In this document: one piece after another, positions 8,800 to 24,979 of the stretch
Numbering within the stretch: the stretch's first letter is position 1
How the letters are laid out: each line of letters begins with the position of its first letter
Assembly (NCBI RefSeq): GCF_009908315.1
Contig: NZ_JAAATW010000002.1
Span: 744,001-808,000, forward strand
Origin: Paragemmobacter ruber
GTDB lineage: Bacteria > Pseudomonadota > Alphaproteobacteria > Rhodobacterales > Rhodobacteraceae
Direction: 5' to 3'
Length of the DNA stretch: 64,000 nt
Made by a program: the position numbers and the translations under genes
Notes under the pieces: model-generated
What the model was told of the DNA's origin: nothing
What the model saw: only the letters and a program-made list of their open reading frames with translations
Databases searched by the model: none

Positions 8800-10248
8800 T
8801 CAGGTGGGGAATTCGGCGATGCGCAGGCGTCCATCGCCGGAAGTCTGCGGGTGGTTCGGGTCGGCAAGAGGCCGCAACCGGACCATCGGCCCGAGCACGG
8901 CAAGGGTTGCAAAGAGCAGCCCGATTTCGAAGTGGTAGACAAAGGAGTAGCCCAGCGAGGGGTCGGACAGGCCCACCCCAAGGCGGCCCGAGGCGGCCAA
9001 ATGGCCCACCACGTCGCGGATCGCGCCGCCCATGAAAATGGAGATGCCATAGGCCGTGGCCTGCGCCGCGCCCCAGGCGCCCAGCACGATGCCCGCCCCG
9101 GCCTGCCCGTTGGTGGGCATCGTCATCGCGATCGTCAGCGTGGCGATGCCGAACAACCCCCCGCCAAAACCGATCAGGCCCGCCCCGGCATAGAACAGCG
9201 CGGTCGAGCCGAGCGGGGAGGCAAAGATGACGGCCGAGAAGGCACCGACACCGGCCAGAAGTCCGCGCGCCGCCAGCCGCACGGGATCCACGCCGCGCGC
9301 CAGCCAGCGTGCCGCAAGCATGAACCCGCACAGCGCACCCGCTGCCGACATCGCGGTCAGCGTTGTCGTCTGCGACACGGTCAGACCAAGGATTTCGCCG
9401 CCATAAGGCTCCAGCAGGACATCCTGCATGTTGAACCCCAGCGTCCCCAGCACGACCACGACCAGCAGGCGGCCGGCTGTCCCGCCTGCCATCAGATCGG
9501 CCCAGGCATCGCGGAAACGCGGGCGCGGCTCTTCCCGTTCCGCCCGCGACATGGGACGCACGCGTTCCTGTTTCCACAGCGCGATCAGGTTCAGCACCAG
9601 CGTGGCAAGGGCGCAGCCTTGCACAACCTTGACCAAGGTGAGCGGGTCGAAATTCTGCAGCAGCCACCCGATGGCCAGCGCCGAAATGCCCATGCCCAGA
9701 AGATTGGCCACATAAAGCAGTGCCACCACACGCGGGCGTGTCGCATCGCTTGCCCGATCCGAGGCGAGGGCGAGCCCCGCCGTCTGGGTCATGTGCATGC
9801 CAAGGCCCGTCATCAGAAAGGCGATGGCGGCCAGCGCCTCGCCCGCATAGGGCACCTCGAAGGTGCGGTCGCCCGACAGGACGAGCAGGGCAAACGGCAT
9901 GATCGCCAGCCCGCCCATCTGCCAGAGCGAGCCGAACCAGAGATAGGGCACCCGCTTCCACCCCAGAGCCGAACGGTAGGTATCCGACCGATGCCCCAAC
10001 AAGGCGCGGAAGGGTGCGACCAGAACGGGGATGGCGATCATCGCTGCCACGATCATGGCAGGCACAGAAAGCTCCACGATCATCACGCGGTTCAGCGTAC
10101 CCAGAAGCAGCACCTGCGCCATGCCGACCGAAACCTGAAACAGCGACAGCCGCAGGAGCTGCGCCAGCGGCAGGCCTTCCGATGCAGCATCCGCGAAGGG
10201 CAGCCAGTTGGCGGTGAAGCGTTGCAGGTCTTTCTTGCGGAGGATCAT
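8800..10248 (-). CDS. lhaA: Light-harvesting 1 assembly protein LhaA (PucC family)
   Basis: Membrane protein of 482 residues with about twelve helices, a member of the bacteriochlorophyll-delivery (BCD/PucC) branch of the major facilitator superfamily. LhaA promotes assembly of the LH1 antenna. The N-terminal pattern [29 protein letters not shown] is typical of PucC proteins and is echoed in the bch2 product of this window. The ATG at 10248 overlaps the bchM stop (ATGA). It sits directly upstream of puhA, as in Rhodobacter. Confidence 0.92.
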   Translation of the reverse strand: MILRKKDLQRFTANWLPFADAASEGLPLAQLLRLSLFQVSVGMAQVLLLGTLNRVMIVELSVPAMIVAAMIAIPVLVAPFRALLGHRSDTYRSALGWKRVPYLWFGSLWQMGGLAIMPFALLVLSGDRTFEVPYAGEALAAIAFLMTGLGMHMTQTAGLALASDRASDATRPRVVALLYVANLLGMGISALAIGWLLQNFDPLTLVKVVQGCALATLVLNLIALWKQERVRPMSRAEREEPRPRFRDAWADLMAGGTAGRLLVVVVLGTLGFNMQDVLLEPYGGEILGLTVSQTTTLTAMSAAGALCGFMLAARWLARGVDPVRLAARGLLAGVGAFSAVIFASPLGSTALFYAGAGLIGFGGGLFGIATLTIAMTMPTNGQAGAGIVLGAWGAAQATAYGISIFMGGAIRDVVGHLAASGRLGVGLSDPSLGYSFVYHFEIGLLFATLAVLGPMVRLRPLADPNHPQTSGDGRLRIAEFPT

Positions 10249-10913
10249 GCGCGATACTCCAGACATTCGGAAATGTAGAAGCCCCGGCTGACCCGTTCGA
10301 CGCGTCCCAGGTCGCCGCCTGTGTGGCGGGCGATGGCGCGCCAGTCCTGCGGGATCATGGTGGGGGACCGGTCGGCGCGGGGGAAGGCCTTGCCGATGGT
10401 GAAAAAGGTCATCAGGAACGGCGTGCGCGGGGCGACGGTAAAGGTAATGTGGCCTGCCGTGCGATCGGCCAGCTTTCCCAGTGCCGCCGCGATGTCGGCC
10501 GTGCGGTAGTAGATCAGGCTGTCCATCGCCATGACAAAATCGAACCGGCCAAGTGCGGGGCTCGTCATGTCGCCTGCCGCGAAGGTCACGCGGGGGCGCA
10601 GGTCTTCGGTCAGGCGCGCCTCCGCGATGGCGATGAGTTGCGGCGAGATGTCCACCGCCACCACATCCGCGCCGCGCGCCGCCAGTTCCGCCGTCATGAG
10701 CCCGGTGCCGCAGCCTGCATCCAGCACCCGGCAGCCGCGCAGATCGGCGGGCAGGCGCGACAGCATGATCGCGCGCATCCGGTCGCGGCCTTCGCGGACG
10801 GTCTGGCGGATCCGGCTTACCGGCGCATCAGAGGTCAGGCGCTCCCACACCTTGGTGGCGCTGCGGTCGAAATAGTCTTCGACCCGGGAGAGCGTGGCGG
10901 AATAGTCCTGCAT
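10245..10913 (-). CDS. bchM: Mg-protoporphyrin IX O-methyltransferase
   Basis: SAM-dependent methyltransferase (222 residues) that esterifies the C13 propionate of Mg-protoporphyrin IX, producing the substrate of both cyclases in this window. The SAM motif VLDAGCGTGLMTAEL lies near residues 63-77. It starts two bases after bchL ends and overlaps lhaA. Confidence 0.95.
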   Translation of the reverse strand: MQDYSATLSRVEDYFDRSATKVWERLTSDAPVSRIRQTVREGRDRMRAIMLSRLPADLRGCRVLDAGCGTGLMTAELAARGADVVAVDISPQLIAIAEARLTEDLRPRVTFAAGDMTSPALGRFDFVMAMDSLIYYRTADIAAALGKLADRTAGHITFTVAPRTPFLMTFFTIGKAFPRADRSPTMIPQDWRAIARHTGGDLGRVERVSRGFYISECLEYRA

Positions 10914-10915
10914 TC

Positions 10916-18944
<8,029 letters not shown>

Positions 18945-18947
18945 TCA

Positions 18948-18975
18948 AGGTTAGCGTCGGGCGGCGGAGTGTCAA
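18948..18975 (-). promoter_or_regulatory. Candidate sigma-70 promoter of bchF
   Basis: On the minus strand TTGACA (18975-18970), a 16-bp spacer and TAACCT (18953-18948) form a plausible -35/-10 pair, about 35 bp ahead of the bchF start. The -35 hexamer lies inside a PpsR box, the arrangement expected for direct repression. This drives the block from bchF down to at least bchM and perhaps to cycA. Confidence 0.5.
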
Positions 18976-18987
18976 TCAAAACTTACA
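18970..18987. promoter_or_regulatory. PpsR/CrtJ box at the bchF promoter
   Basis: TGTCAATCAAAACTTACA matches the established TGT-N12-ACA operator for PpsR (CrtJ), the redox- and light-responsive repressor coded at 20063. It covers the -35 hexamer of bchF. It lies in the 309-bp divergent region (18914-19222) between bchF and ppaA, which holds a second box at 19112 and no open frame worth calling. Confidence 0.8.
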
Positions 18988-19111
18988 CATTTGGGGTTTA
19001 CGCTTTTGCCGAAAGCGGGTCCAAATCAGCGGCCCAGATGTAGAATTTTTAAGGAAAATTTGAACCAAAGCCGCGGTGCGGGCGGGATTCCCCGATTCTT
19101 GGCCGTGGGGG

Positions 19112-19129
19112 TGTCAATTTGCTTTGACA
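19112..19129. promoter_or_regulatory. PpsR/CrtJ box upstream of ppaA
   Basis: TGTCAATTTGCTTTGACA is a TGT-N12-ACA site with a near-palindromic TGTCAA/TTTGACA frame. It includes a TTGACA hexamer (19124-19129) pointing towards ppaA. The distance to the bchF box (142 bp start to start) is too great for the usual ~8-bp cooperative pair, though long-range cooperation between PpsR tetramers has been described for CrtJ. Confidence 0.78.
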
Positions 19130-19222
19130 TTGCCAGACCGAAGGCGGACAGTGTAGAAGGTCGTCTACGGGTGGCCGCATGACCTTTTGTCAGGTTGGTC
19201 TGGCGGGTCGGTGGAGCCGAAC

Positions 19223-20014
19223 ATGCAGCAGGGCAAGCAGTTCACGTCGGCAGACCGGACCGAAGGTCCGGCCAGCGGCGTGTCGCGGCTTGCCGCCGAG
19301 GTTGTGGCGCGGCTGGTGGCGCGCGACGGTGCTGATACGGCCGCCCTTCGCGAACCGCTGCTGGTACGCCTGATGGAGGCCGTGATCGCCCCGGATTTGC
19401 GCCCGCTCGAGGGTGTCCGGGCCGAGTTTCGCCGCGCCCGCATCTCGGCTGCCGAGATCGCCGATGTCTACATCCCCGAAGTGGCGCGTCGGCTGGGCCA
19501 GTGCTGGACGGATGATCAGTTGAGCTTCGCCTCGGTCACGATGGGCACGGCCCGGCTTCAGGCCGTGCTGCGTGAGATCGGCACAGACTGGACGGCGGAT
19601 GCGCATGGCGCGGCGGATGGTCCGGGCTTGCTGTTGCTCGTCCCGCCCGGCGAGCAGCATACGCTGGGTCTGATGCTGCTGGCAGGTCGCCTGCGCCGGA
19701 TGGGTGTTTCGGTCTGTCTGCGCTTTGCCGCCGACCCGGCGGCGGCTGCAAAACTGGTGTCGGATGGTGCCTTTCGCGGCGTACTGATCTCGGTGTCGGG
19801 CGAAAGCAGGCTTGCGGCTTGCTCGAATTTGATAAAAGCGCTTAAACACTCAGGAAACGGCTCACTCCTGGTGGCGATCGGCGGCGCCATCCTCGACGAA
19901 GCTGAAGAGGAAATGCGGTCTACAGGTGCCGATCTGGTGACCAATGATATCGACCATGTCTTGCGGGCCATGGGCATTGTCATTGGCAACATGCCGGTTC
20001 TTGAGTCCAGTTGA
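19223..20014 (+). CDS. ppaA: PpaA/AerR, B12-binding antirepressor of photosynthesis genes
   Basis: Regulator of 263 residues with a SCHIC (cobalamin-binding-like) domain. In Rhodobacter, AerR/PpaA binds hydroxocobalamin and antagonises or modifies PpsR/CrtJ. Conserved features are WTDDQLSFASVTMGTARLQ (about residues 95-113) and the B12-ligand candidate H146 in GEQHTLG, nearly the same number as in R. capsulatus AerR (H145). The ATG at 19223 has GGTGGAG upstream. A TTG at 19187 in frame would add 12 residues. It lies just upstream of ppsR, the standard arrangement. Confidence 0.93.
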   Translation: MQQGKQFTSADRTEGPASGVSRLAAEVVARLVARDGADTAALREPLLVRLMEAVIAPDLRPLEGVRAEFRRARISAAEIADVYIPEVARRLGQCWTDDQLSFASVTMGTARLQAVLREIGTDWTADAHGAADGPGLLLLVPPGEQHTLGLMLLAGRLRRMGVSVCLRFAADPAAAAKLVSDGAFRGVLISVSGESRLAACSNLIKALKHSGNGSLLVAIGGAILDEAEEEMRSTGADLVTNDIDHVLRAMGIVIGNMPVLESS

Positions 20015-20062
20015 CGGGTGTATGGCCCCTCCTTTGCGGGGCGTCATGGGATCGGAAAGAGA

Positions 20063-21478
20063 GTGACGACGGACGGTAGACATTTGCTGAATGGCGGGAA
20101 GTTGCCGTTGATCGCACCCGATCTCTTGAGCGAGATCATTGCGACGGCGTCCGATCTTGCGCTCCTTGTCGCGCCGTCCCGCCGGATCATCTCTGTTCTC
20201 GTCAATCCGCATCATCGCAGTTTTGGCCAGCTGACCGACTGGGAGGGCTGTCATCTGCGCGATGTGCTGACCGAGGAAAGCCTGCGCAAGCTTGAGGCGC
20301 GGCTGACTGACATGCACGGGATCCGTCACGGTGCCGTGGCGGTTGAGTTGAACCACGCGGATCAGTCCAACTGGGAGTTCCCGGTCCGTTACTCGCTGCA
20401 CCGGATCGGGGCGGACGACTCGATCCTCATGCTGGGGCATGACCTGCGACTTGTCGCCGAGGTGCAGCAGCAATTGGTGCAGGCGCAATTGGCGCTTGAA
20501 CGCGACTACGAAACCCAGCGCGAGATGGAGACCCGCTACCGCGTCCTGATGGAGGTGTCGCGCGACCCGGTGCTGATGGTATCAATGTCCACAGGCCGGA
20601 TCACGGACATCAACCCAGCGGCCGCGCAGCTGCTGGGGGGGACGCGGGCCGATCTTCTGGGCTCGGCCGTCGCGCAGGAATTCGAGGGCCGTCGCAGGGG
20701 CGAGTTGCTGGACAATCTTGCCACGATGGCGATTGCCGAAGGATCTGCCGCCATCGAGCTTATGGCGCGGCGATCGCAGAAGCGGATGTTTTTGACGCCC
20801 ACCCTGTTCCGCGCGGCGGGTGAACGCCTGCTGCTGTGCCAATTGGACACGAGTGAACGCGAAGCCTTGGGCGCGGACGAATTGGGCGACAATCTGGCCC
20901 GTCTCTACCACGAAGGGGTCGATGGTATCGTCTTCGCCGACGGCGAGGGCAATATCCGCGCCGCCAACGAGGCCTTCCTGAACCTGACCGATACGGCCAA
21001 TATCGCGGCGGTGCGGGGCCGGTCGCTGACCGATTTCCTGGCCCGTGGGGCGGTGGATCTGCGCGTCCTTCTGGACAACGTGAAGCGGACGGGGCAGTTG
21101 CGCCTCTACTCCACGCGGCTGACGACCGATTTCATGGGCCAGATCGCGGTGGAGATTTCGGCAACCTGGCTCAACGATCGCCCCAATCCCGTGCTCGTGC
21201 TGATCGTGCGCGATGCAAGCCGGGTGGAGACCATGCGCCGTCCTGCCTTTGGGCAGCCGGATGAAGGCGTGCGCAACGTGATGGAGCTGGTCGGGTCCAG
21301 CACGCTCAAGGACATCGTCGCCGAGACAACCGATGTCATCGAAAAGATGTGTATCGAGACGGCGCTTGAACTGACGCGCAACAACCGCGTCGCCGCCGCT
21401 GAGATGCTGAGCCTGAGCCGACAGTCGCTTTACGTCAAACTGCGCAAATACGGGCTGTTGAACAAGGATGGCGACTAG
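20063..21478 (+). CDS. ppsR: PpsR/CrtJ, redox-sensing transcriptional repressor
   Basis: DNA-binding repressor of bch, crt and puc genes under aerobic conditions, 471 residues from the GTG at 20063. Domains in order are an N-terminal PAS-like region (about 15-130), a Q-linker coiled coil with LVQAQLALERDYETQ near 138-152, PAS1 (about 158-265), PAS2 (about 280-390), and a Fis-type helix-turn-helix at the C-terminus (NRVAAAEMLSLSRQSLYVKLRKYGL). Cysteines C259 and C430 fit the positions of the redox pair C251/C424 of R. sphaeroides PpsR. The GTG at 20063 follows GGAAAGA; a GTG at 20018 would add 15 residues and abut the ppaA stop. I favour 20063 because the family N-terminus (GGxLPxIAPDL) follows closely. 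Confidence 0.94.
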   Translation: MTTDGRHLLNGGKLPLIAPDLLSEIIATASDLALLVAPSRRIISVLVNPHHRSFGQLTDWEGCHLRDVLTEESLRKLEARLTDMHGIRHGAVAVELNHADQSNWEFPVRYSLHRIGADDSILMLGHDLRLVAEVQQQLVQAQLALERDYETQREMETRYRVLMEVSRDPVLMVSMSTGRITDINPAAAQLLGGTRADLLGSAVAQEFEGRRRGELLDNLATMAIAEGSAAIELMARRSQKRMFLTPTLFRAAGERLLLCQLDTSEREALGADELGDNLARLYHEGVDGIVFADGEGNIRAANEAFLNLTDTANIAAVRGRSLTDFLARGAVDLRVLLDNVKRTGQLRLYSTRLTTDFMGQIAVEISATWLNDRPNPVLVLIVRDASRVETMRRPAFGQPDEGVRNVMELVGSSTLKDIVAETTDVIEKMCIETALELTRNNRVAAAEMLSLSRQSLYVKLRKYGLLNKDGD

Positions 21479-21599
21479 GGCGCGCAGCCGGCTGGTGCTG
21501 TGGCGTCCGTTCCGCATCTGACAACCAACCCCGTGCATCTTTTCCTTTACCTCGATTCTGCCTGACGCTGATCCTGCGATCCCTTTCTTGCACAGAGAT

Positions 21600-21617
21600 T
21601 GTCGTTGCAAATTGACA
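21600..21617. promoter_or_regulatory. Upstream PpsR/CrtJ box of bchE
   Basis: TGTCGTTGCAAATTGACA fits TGT-N12-ACA. Its right end (TTGACA) is also the left half of the FnrL-like box at 21612-21625, so the two proteins could not both occupy these bases fully. Confidence 0.65.
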
Positions 21618-21625
21618 TGCGTCAA
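21612..21625. promoter_or_regulatory. FnrL-like box upstream of bchE
   Basis: TTGACATGCGTCAA is a perfect inverted repeat TTGAC-N4-GTCAA, one base per half away from the FNR consensus TTGAT-N4-ATCAA and like FnrL sites of Rhodobacter. It is centred about 60 bp ahead of the bchE ATG. Anaerobic activation of the oxygen-sensitive cyclase gene is the expected role. Confidence 0.65.
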
Positions 21626-21643
21626 GGTGCCTGAGCCAAAAAC

Positions 21644-21661
21644 TGTCAACTTTATGTTACA
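21644..21661. promoter_or_regulatory. Downstream PpsR/CrtJ box of bchE
   Basis: TGTCAACTTTATGTTACA fits TGT-N12-ACA and contains a possible -10 hexamer TATGTT (21653-21658). It ends 18 bp before the bchE ATG. Occupancy would block RNA polymerase directly. Confidence 0.78.
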
Positions 21662-21679
21662 GTTTTGCGGAGGGACCAC

Positions 21680-23335
21680 ATGCGCATCGTCTTCATCCAT
21701 CCGAATTACCATTCCGGTGGGGCCGAGATTGCGGGGAACTGGCCCCCTGCCTGGGTTGCCTATCTGACCGGCCACCTGCGCCGCGCCGGGTTCGATGACA
21801 TCCATTTCATCGACGCGATGACCAATCACATCGGGCCTGAAGAGTTACGCGCCCGGTTGCTGGCTTTGCAGCCTGATGTCGTCGGTCTGACGGCGATCAC
21901 CCCCGCCATCTACGAGGCGGAGGCATGCCTGCGCATCGCGCAGGAGGTTGTGCCACAGGCGCTGCGCGTGCTGGGCGGCATCCATGCCACATTCATGTTC
22001 CGTCAGGTTCTGGAAGAGGCGCCATGGGTAGATGTCATCGTGCGCGGAGAGGGCGAGGAAATCCTTGTCGCGCTGATGGAGGCGCTGCGCGATGGCCGCT
22101 GGCCGGCGGATCGGCGGCGGATCAAGGGTCTGGCCTTCCGCGATTGCGATGAGATCGTCTCTACACAAGCGGCCAGCACGGTGAAGAACCTCGATGCGAT
22201 CGACCCGGATTGGTCCATCCTCGAATGGTCGAAATACATCTATGTGCCATTGGGGGTGAGGGTGGCGATCCCCAATATGGCGCGGGGCTGTCCGTTCACC
22301 TGTTCCTTCTGCAGCCAGTGGAAGTTCTGGCGCGATTACCGGGTGCGTGACCCCAAGAAGGTGGCGGATGAGATCGAGCGGCTGGTGACAGATCACGGGG
22401 TGGGCTTCTTCATCCTTGCGGATGAGGAGCCCACCATCAACAAGAGGAAATTCGTCGAGTTCTGTCAGGAACTGATCGACCGGGGGCTGAACAAGCGGGT
22501 GACCTGGGGGATCAACACGCGGGTGACGGATATCTACCGCGACCGCGACTTGCTGAAATTCTACCGCAAGGCGGGGCTGGTGCATGTAAGCCTTGGCACC
22601 GAGGCGGCGGCGCAGTTGAAGCTCGACCTGTTCAACAAGGAGACCACGGTCGCCGAGAACAAGGAGGCGATCCGCCTGCTGCGCGAGGCGGATATCTTCG
22701 TCGAGGCGCAGTTCATCGTGGGGCTGGACAACGAGACGGCAGAGACGCTGGAAGAAACCTTTCAGATGGCGTGGGATTGGCAGCCCGATCTTGCCAACTG
22801 GTCGATGTATACGCCCTGGCCCTTTACCCCCCTGTTCCAGGAAATCCGCGATCAGGTGGAGGTGTTCGACTTTTCCAAATACAACTTCGTGACGCCCATC
22901 ATGAAGCCTGCCGCCCTGACGCGGGGCGAGCTTCTGGATGGTGTCATGAAGAACTACCGCCGCTTCTACATGCGCAAGGCGCTGTTCCATTACCCGTGGC
23001 GCGGAACCGGCTTCCGGCGGCGCTATCTGCTGGGTTGCCTCAAGGCGTTCCTGAAGGCCGGGGTGGGGCGCACCTTCTATGACCTTGGCAAGGCGGGCTA
23101 TTGGGGGCCGCAGACCAAGGGGAAGGTGGATTTCCACTTTGACGAGACGCGGACCATCGCCGATGCCCAGATGGCGGATTGGGAGGCAAGCGCCGACCGC
23201 GCCGCCCGCGCGGCCGAGCGGCGGGCGGCGGTGAAGGCGCAAATGGCCGAGCGGGCGGAAGAGCGGCGGGCCTTCCGGATGCCCGAGGTCGCGGCCTGCG
23301 GCGGTGGCAAGGCGCAGATGGACGAAGGGGCGTGA
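21680..23335 (+). CDS. bchE: Anaerobic Mg-protoporphyrin IX monomethyl ester cyclase BchE
   Basis: Radical-SAM and cobalamin enzyme (551 residues) making the isocyclic ring without O2, using water as oxygen source. It has an N-terminal B12-binding domain (about 1-150), then the radical-SAM motif C204-x3-C208-x2-C211 ([10 protein letters not shown]). The C-terminal ~60 residues form a charged Ala/Glu/Arg helix. The ATG at 21680 has GGAGGG upstream. Its oxygen-dependent counterpart AcsF/BciE is coded at 5413-6815. The upstream region carries two PpsR boxes and one FnrL-like box. Confidence 0.95.
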   Translation: MRIVFIHPNYHSGGAEIAGNWPPAWVAYLTGHLRRAGFDDIHFIDAMTNHIGPEELRARLLALQPDVVGLTAITPAIYEAEACLRIAQEVVPQALRVLGGIHATFMFRQVLEEAPWVDVIVRGEGEEILVALMEALRDGRWPADRRRIKGLAFRDCDEIVSTQAASTVKNLDAIDPDWSILEWSKYIYVPLGVRVAIPNMARGCPFTCSFCSQWKFWRDYRVRDPKKVADEIERLVTDHGVGFFILADEEPTINKRKFVEFCQELIDRGLNKRVTWGINTRVTDIYRDRDLLKFYRKAGLVHVSLGTEAAAQLKLDLFNKETTVAENKEAIRLLREADIFVEAQFIVGLDNETAETLEETFQMAWDWQPDLANWSMYTPWPFTPLFQEIRDQVEVFDFSKYNFVTPIMKPAALTRGELLDGVMKNYRRFYMRKALFHYPWRGTGFRRRYLLGCLKAFLKAGVGRTFYDLGKAGYWGPQTKGKVDFHFDETRTIADAQMADWEASADRAARAAERRAAVKAQMAERAEERRAFRMPEVAACGGGKAQMDEGA

Positions 23336-23340
23336 GGGCC

Positions 23341-24000
23341 ATGACAGGCGCGGGCGCGCCAGATCCAGCCGTGGCGCGGATCGGGCCCAATGCGATCACC
23401 CAGCTTGTCGGTGTGCTGGATCACTGCGAGGGGCCGCATTTCCGCGACGCCGTGATGTCCCGCGCCGGGGTGGTGGTGCCCGATCCAGCCGCAGGCATGA
23501 TCCCCGAAGGCGACGCGGCCGCTGTTCACCACGCCTTGCGCGCGCTTGCGCCCGCGCGGGCAGAGACGCTCTTGCGCAGTGCGGGCTTGGCCACGGGCAG
23601 CTATATCCTGCGTCACCGCATCCCCCGCGCGGCGCAATTGCTGATCCGGGCGCTTCCTGCGGGGATCGCGGCGCGGGTCCTTTCGGGTGCGATCACGCGG
23701 CACAGCTGGACCTTTGCCGGATCGGGTGGCTTCCGGGTGGCAGGCTGGCATCCCCTGACCTTCGAGGTGACGCAGAACCCGTTGGTGGCGGGGCTGCAGG
23801 CGGATCACCCTTTGTGCCATTGGCATGCGGCGGTGTTCGAGCGGCTGTTTGCGCATCTGGTCTGGCCCGGGTGCCGGGTGCATGAGACGGCCTGCCGCGC
23901 GGCGGGTGCCACTCTCTGCCGGTTCGAAGTGGACCCTTGCCCTGATCGCGGCCGTCCCGCGGGCTTTGGCCGCAGCTTGCGGGTATTTGACCCAAGATGA
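23341..24000 (+). CDS. bchJ: BchJ, V4R-domain protein of bacteriochlorophyll synthesis
   Basis: Protein of 219 residues with a C-terminal 4-vinyl-reductase (V4R) domain, ending in the family motif AAGATLCRFEVD. BchJ was once proposed as the 8-vinyl reductase; later work assigned that activity to BciA/BciB, and BchJ is thought to assist intermediate handling. The ATG at 23341 follows the bchE stop by five bases. Unusually, the last codons and stop (TTTGACCCAAGATGA) are formed by a copy of a dispersed intergenic element, so the C-terminal residues VFDPR may be acquired. Confidence 0.87.
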   Translation: MTGAGAPDPAVARIGPNAITQLVGVLDHCEGPHFRDAVMSRAGVVVPDPAAGMIPEGDAAAVHHALRALAPARAETLLRSAGLATGSYILRHRIPRAAQLLIRALPAGIAARVLSGAITRHSWTFAGSGGFRVAGWHPLTFEVTQNPLVAGLQADHPLCHWHAAVFERLFAHLVWPGCRVHETACRAAGATLCRFEVDPCPDRGRPAGFGRSLRVFDPR

Positions 24001-24003
24001 AGC
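23980..24003 (+). repeat. Dispersed CCAAGATGAAG element at the bchJ stop codon
   Basis: GGGTATTTGACCCAAGATGAAG (from 23981) matches the block seen at 30449 and 41357. Here it overlaps the 3' end of bchJ and supplies the TGA stop, and it lies between bchJ and the bchG promoter. Confidence 0.6.
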
Positions 24004-24008
24004 CCGAC

Positions 24009-24026
24009 TGTCAGATAAAGTTGACA
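24009..24026. promoter_or_regulatory. PpsR/CrtJ box upstream of bchG
   Basis: TGTCAGATAAAGTTGACA fits TGT-N12-ACA and ends with a TTGACA hexamer facing bchG, whose ATG is 54 bp downstream. This suggests that bchG-bch2-bchP-idi has its own PpsR-controlled promoter rather than relying only on read-through from bchEJ. Confidence 0.75.
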
Positions 24027-24079
24027 CATTTTGCCTTTGGACTCTTGCTCGACTCTCCTTTCTGCTATGTAGTTGATCC

Positions 24080-24979
24080 ATGACTGTCAGCGTTTCGATA
24101 CACCCCCGCCGCCTGCCGGACCCGCGCGCCATGCTGCGGCTGATCAAACCGATCACGTGGTTCCCGCCGATCTGGGCCTATCTTTGCGGGTCCGTGTCCG
24201 CCGGGGTGCCGCTTTCGGGCAATTGGGGGATGGTGCTTCTAGGCATGGTGCTGGCGGGGCCGATCGTCTGCGGGATGAGTCAGGCCGCGAATGATTGGTG
24301 CGATCGGCATGTGGATGCCGTCAACGAACCCGATCGCCCCATCCCTTCGGGGCGGATCCCGGGGCGCTGGGGGCTGTGGATCGCGCTGGCGATGACGGCG
24401 CTTTCGCTTTGGGTCGGCTCCCTGTTGGGGACCTGGGGGTTCTGGGCCACGGTCGCGGGCGTCGTGGCCGCCTGGGCCTATAGCGCCGAACCGGTGCGGC
24501 TAAAGCGGTCGGGCTGGTGGGGGCCGGGGCTGGTGGGCCTGTCCTATGAAGGGCTGCCGTGGTTCACGGGGGCCGCGGTCCTGCTGCAGGCCGCCCCGCG
24601 GTTCGAGATCGTGATCATCGCGCTGCTCTATTCCCTTGGGGCGCATGGGATCATGACCCTGAACGATTTCAAGGCGCTGGAAGGGGACCGGCAGCACGGG
24701 GTGCGGTCCTTGCCTGTGGTGCTGGGGCCGGAGGTCGCGGCGCGGATCGCCTGCACGGTGATGGGGATGGCGCAGGCGCTTGTGGTGCCGCTTCTCCTGC
24801 TGTGGGGCAAGCCTTGGCACGCGCTGGGCGTGCTTGCGGTGCTTGTCCTGCAGATCGCGGCGATGCGGGTCCTGTTCCGGGATCCCAAGGGGAAGGCGCC
24901 GTGGTACAATGGCACCGGCGTCGTGCTCTATGTGGCCGGGATGATGATTTCGGCCTTTGCCCTGCGGGGGTTGGCATGA
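24080..24979 (+). CDS. bchG: Bacteriochlorophyll synthase BchG
   Basis: UbiA-family membrane prenyltransferase (299 residues, about eight helices) that attaches the geranylgeranyl chain to bacteriochlorophyllide a. The two aspartate-rich motifs are NDWCDRHVDAVNEPDRPIPS (near 73-92) and DFKALEGDRQHG (near 196-207). The stop overlaps the next start (ATGA). Confidence 0.95.
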   Translation: MTVSVSIHPRRLPDPRAMLRLIKPITWFPPIWAYLCGSVSAGVPLSGNWGMVLLGMVLAGPIVCGMSQAANDWCDRHVDAVNEPDRPIPSGRIPGRWGLWIALAMTALSLWVGSLLGTWGFWATVAGVVAAWAYSAEPVRLKRSGWWGPGLVGLSYEGLPWFTGAAVLLQAAPRFEIVIIALLYSLGAHGIMTLNDFKALEGDRQHGVRSLPVVLGPEVAARIACTVMGMAQALVVPLLLLWGKPWHALGVLAVLVLQIAAMRVLFRDPKGKAPWYNGTGVVLYVAGMMISAFALRGLA

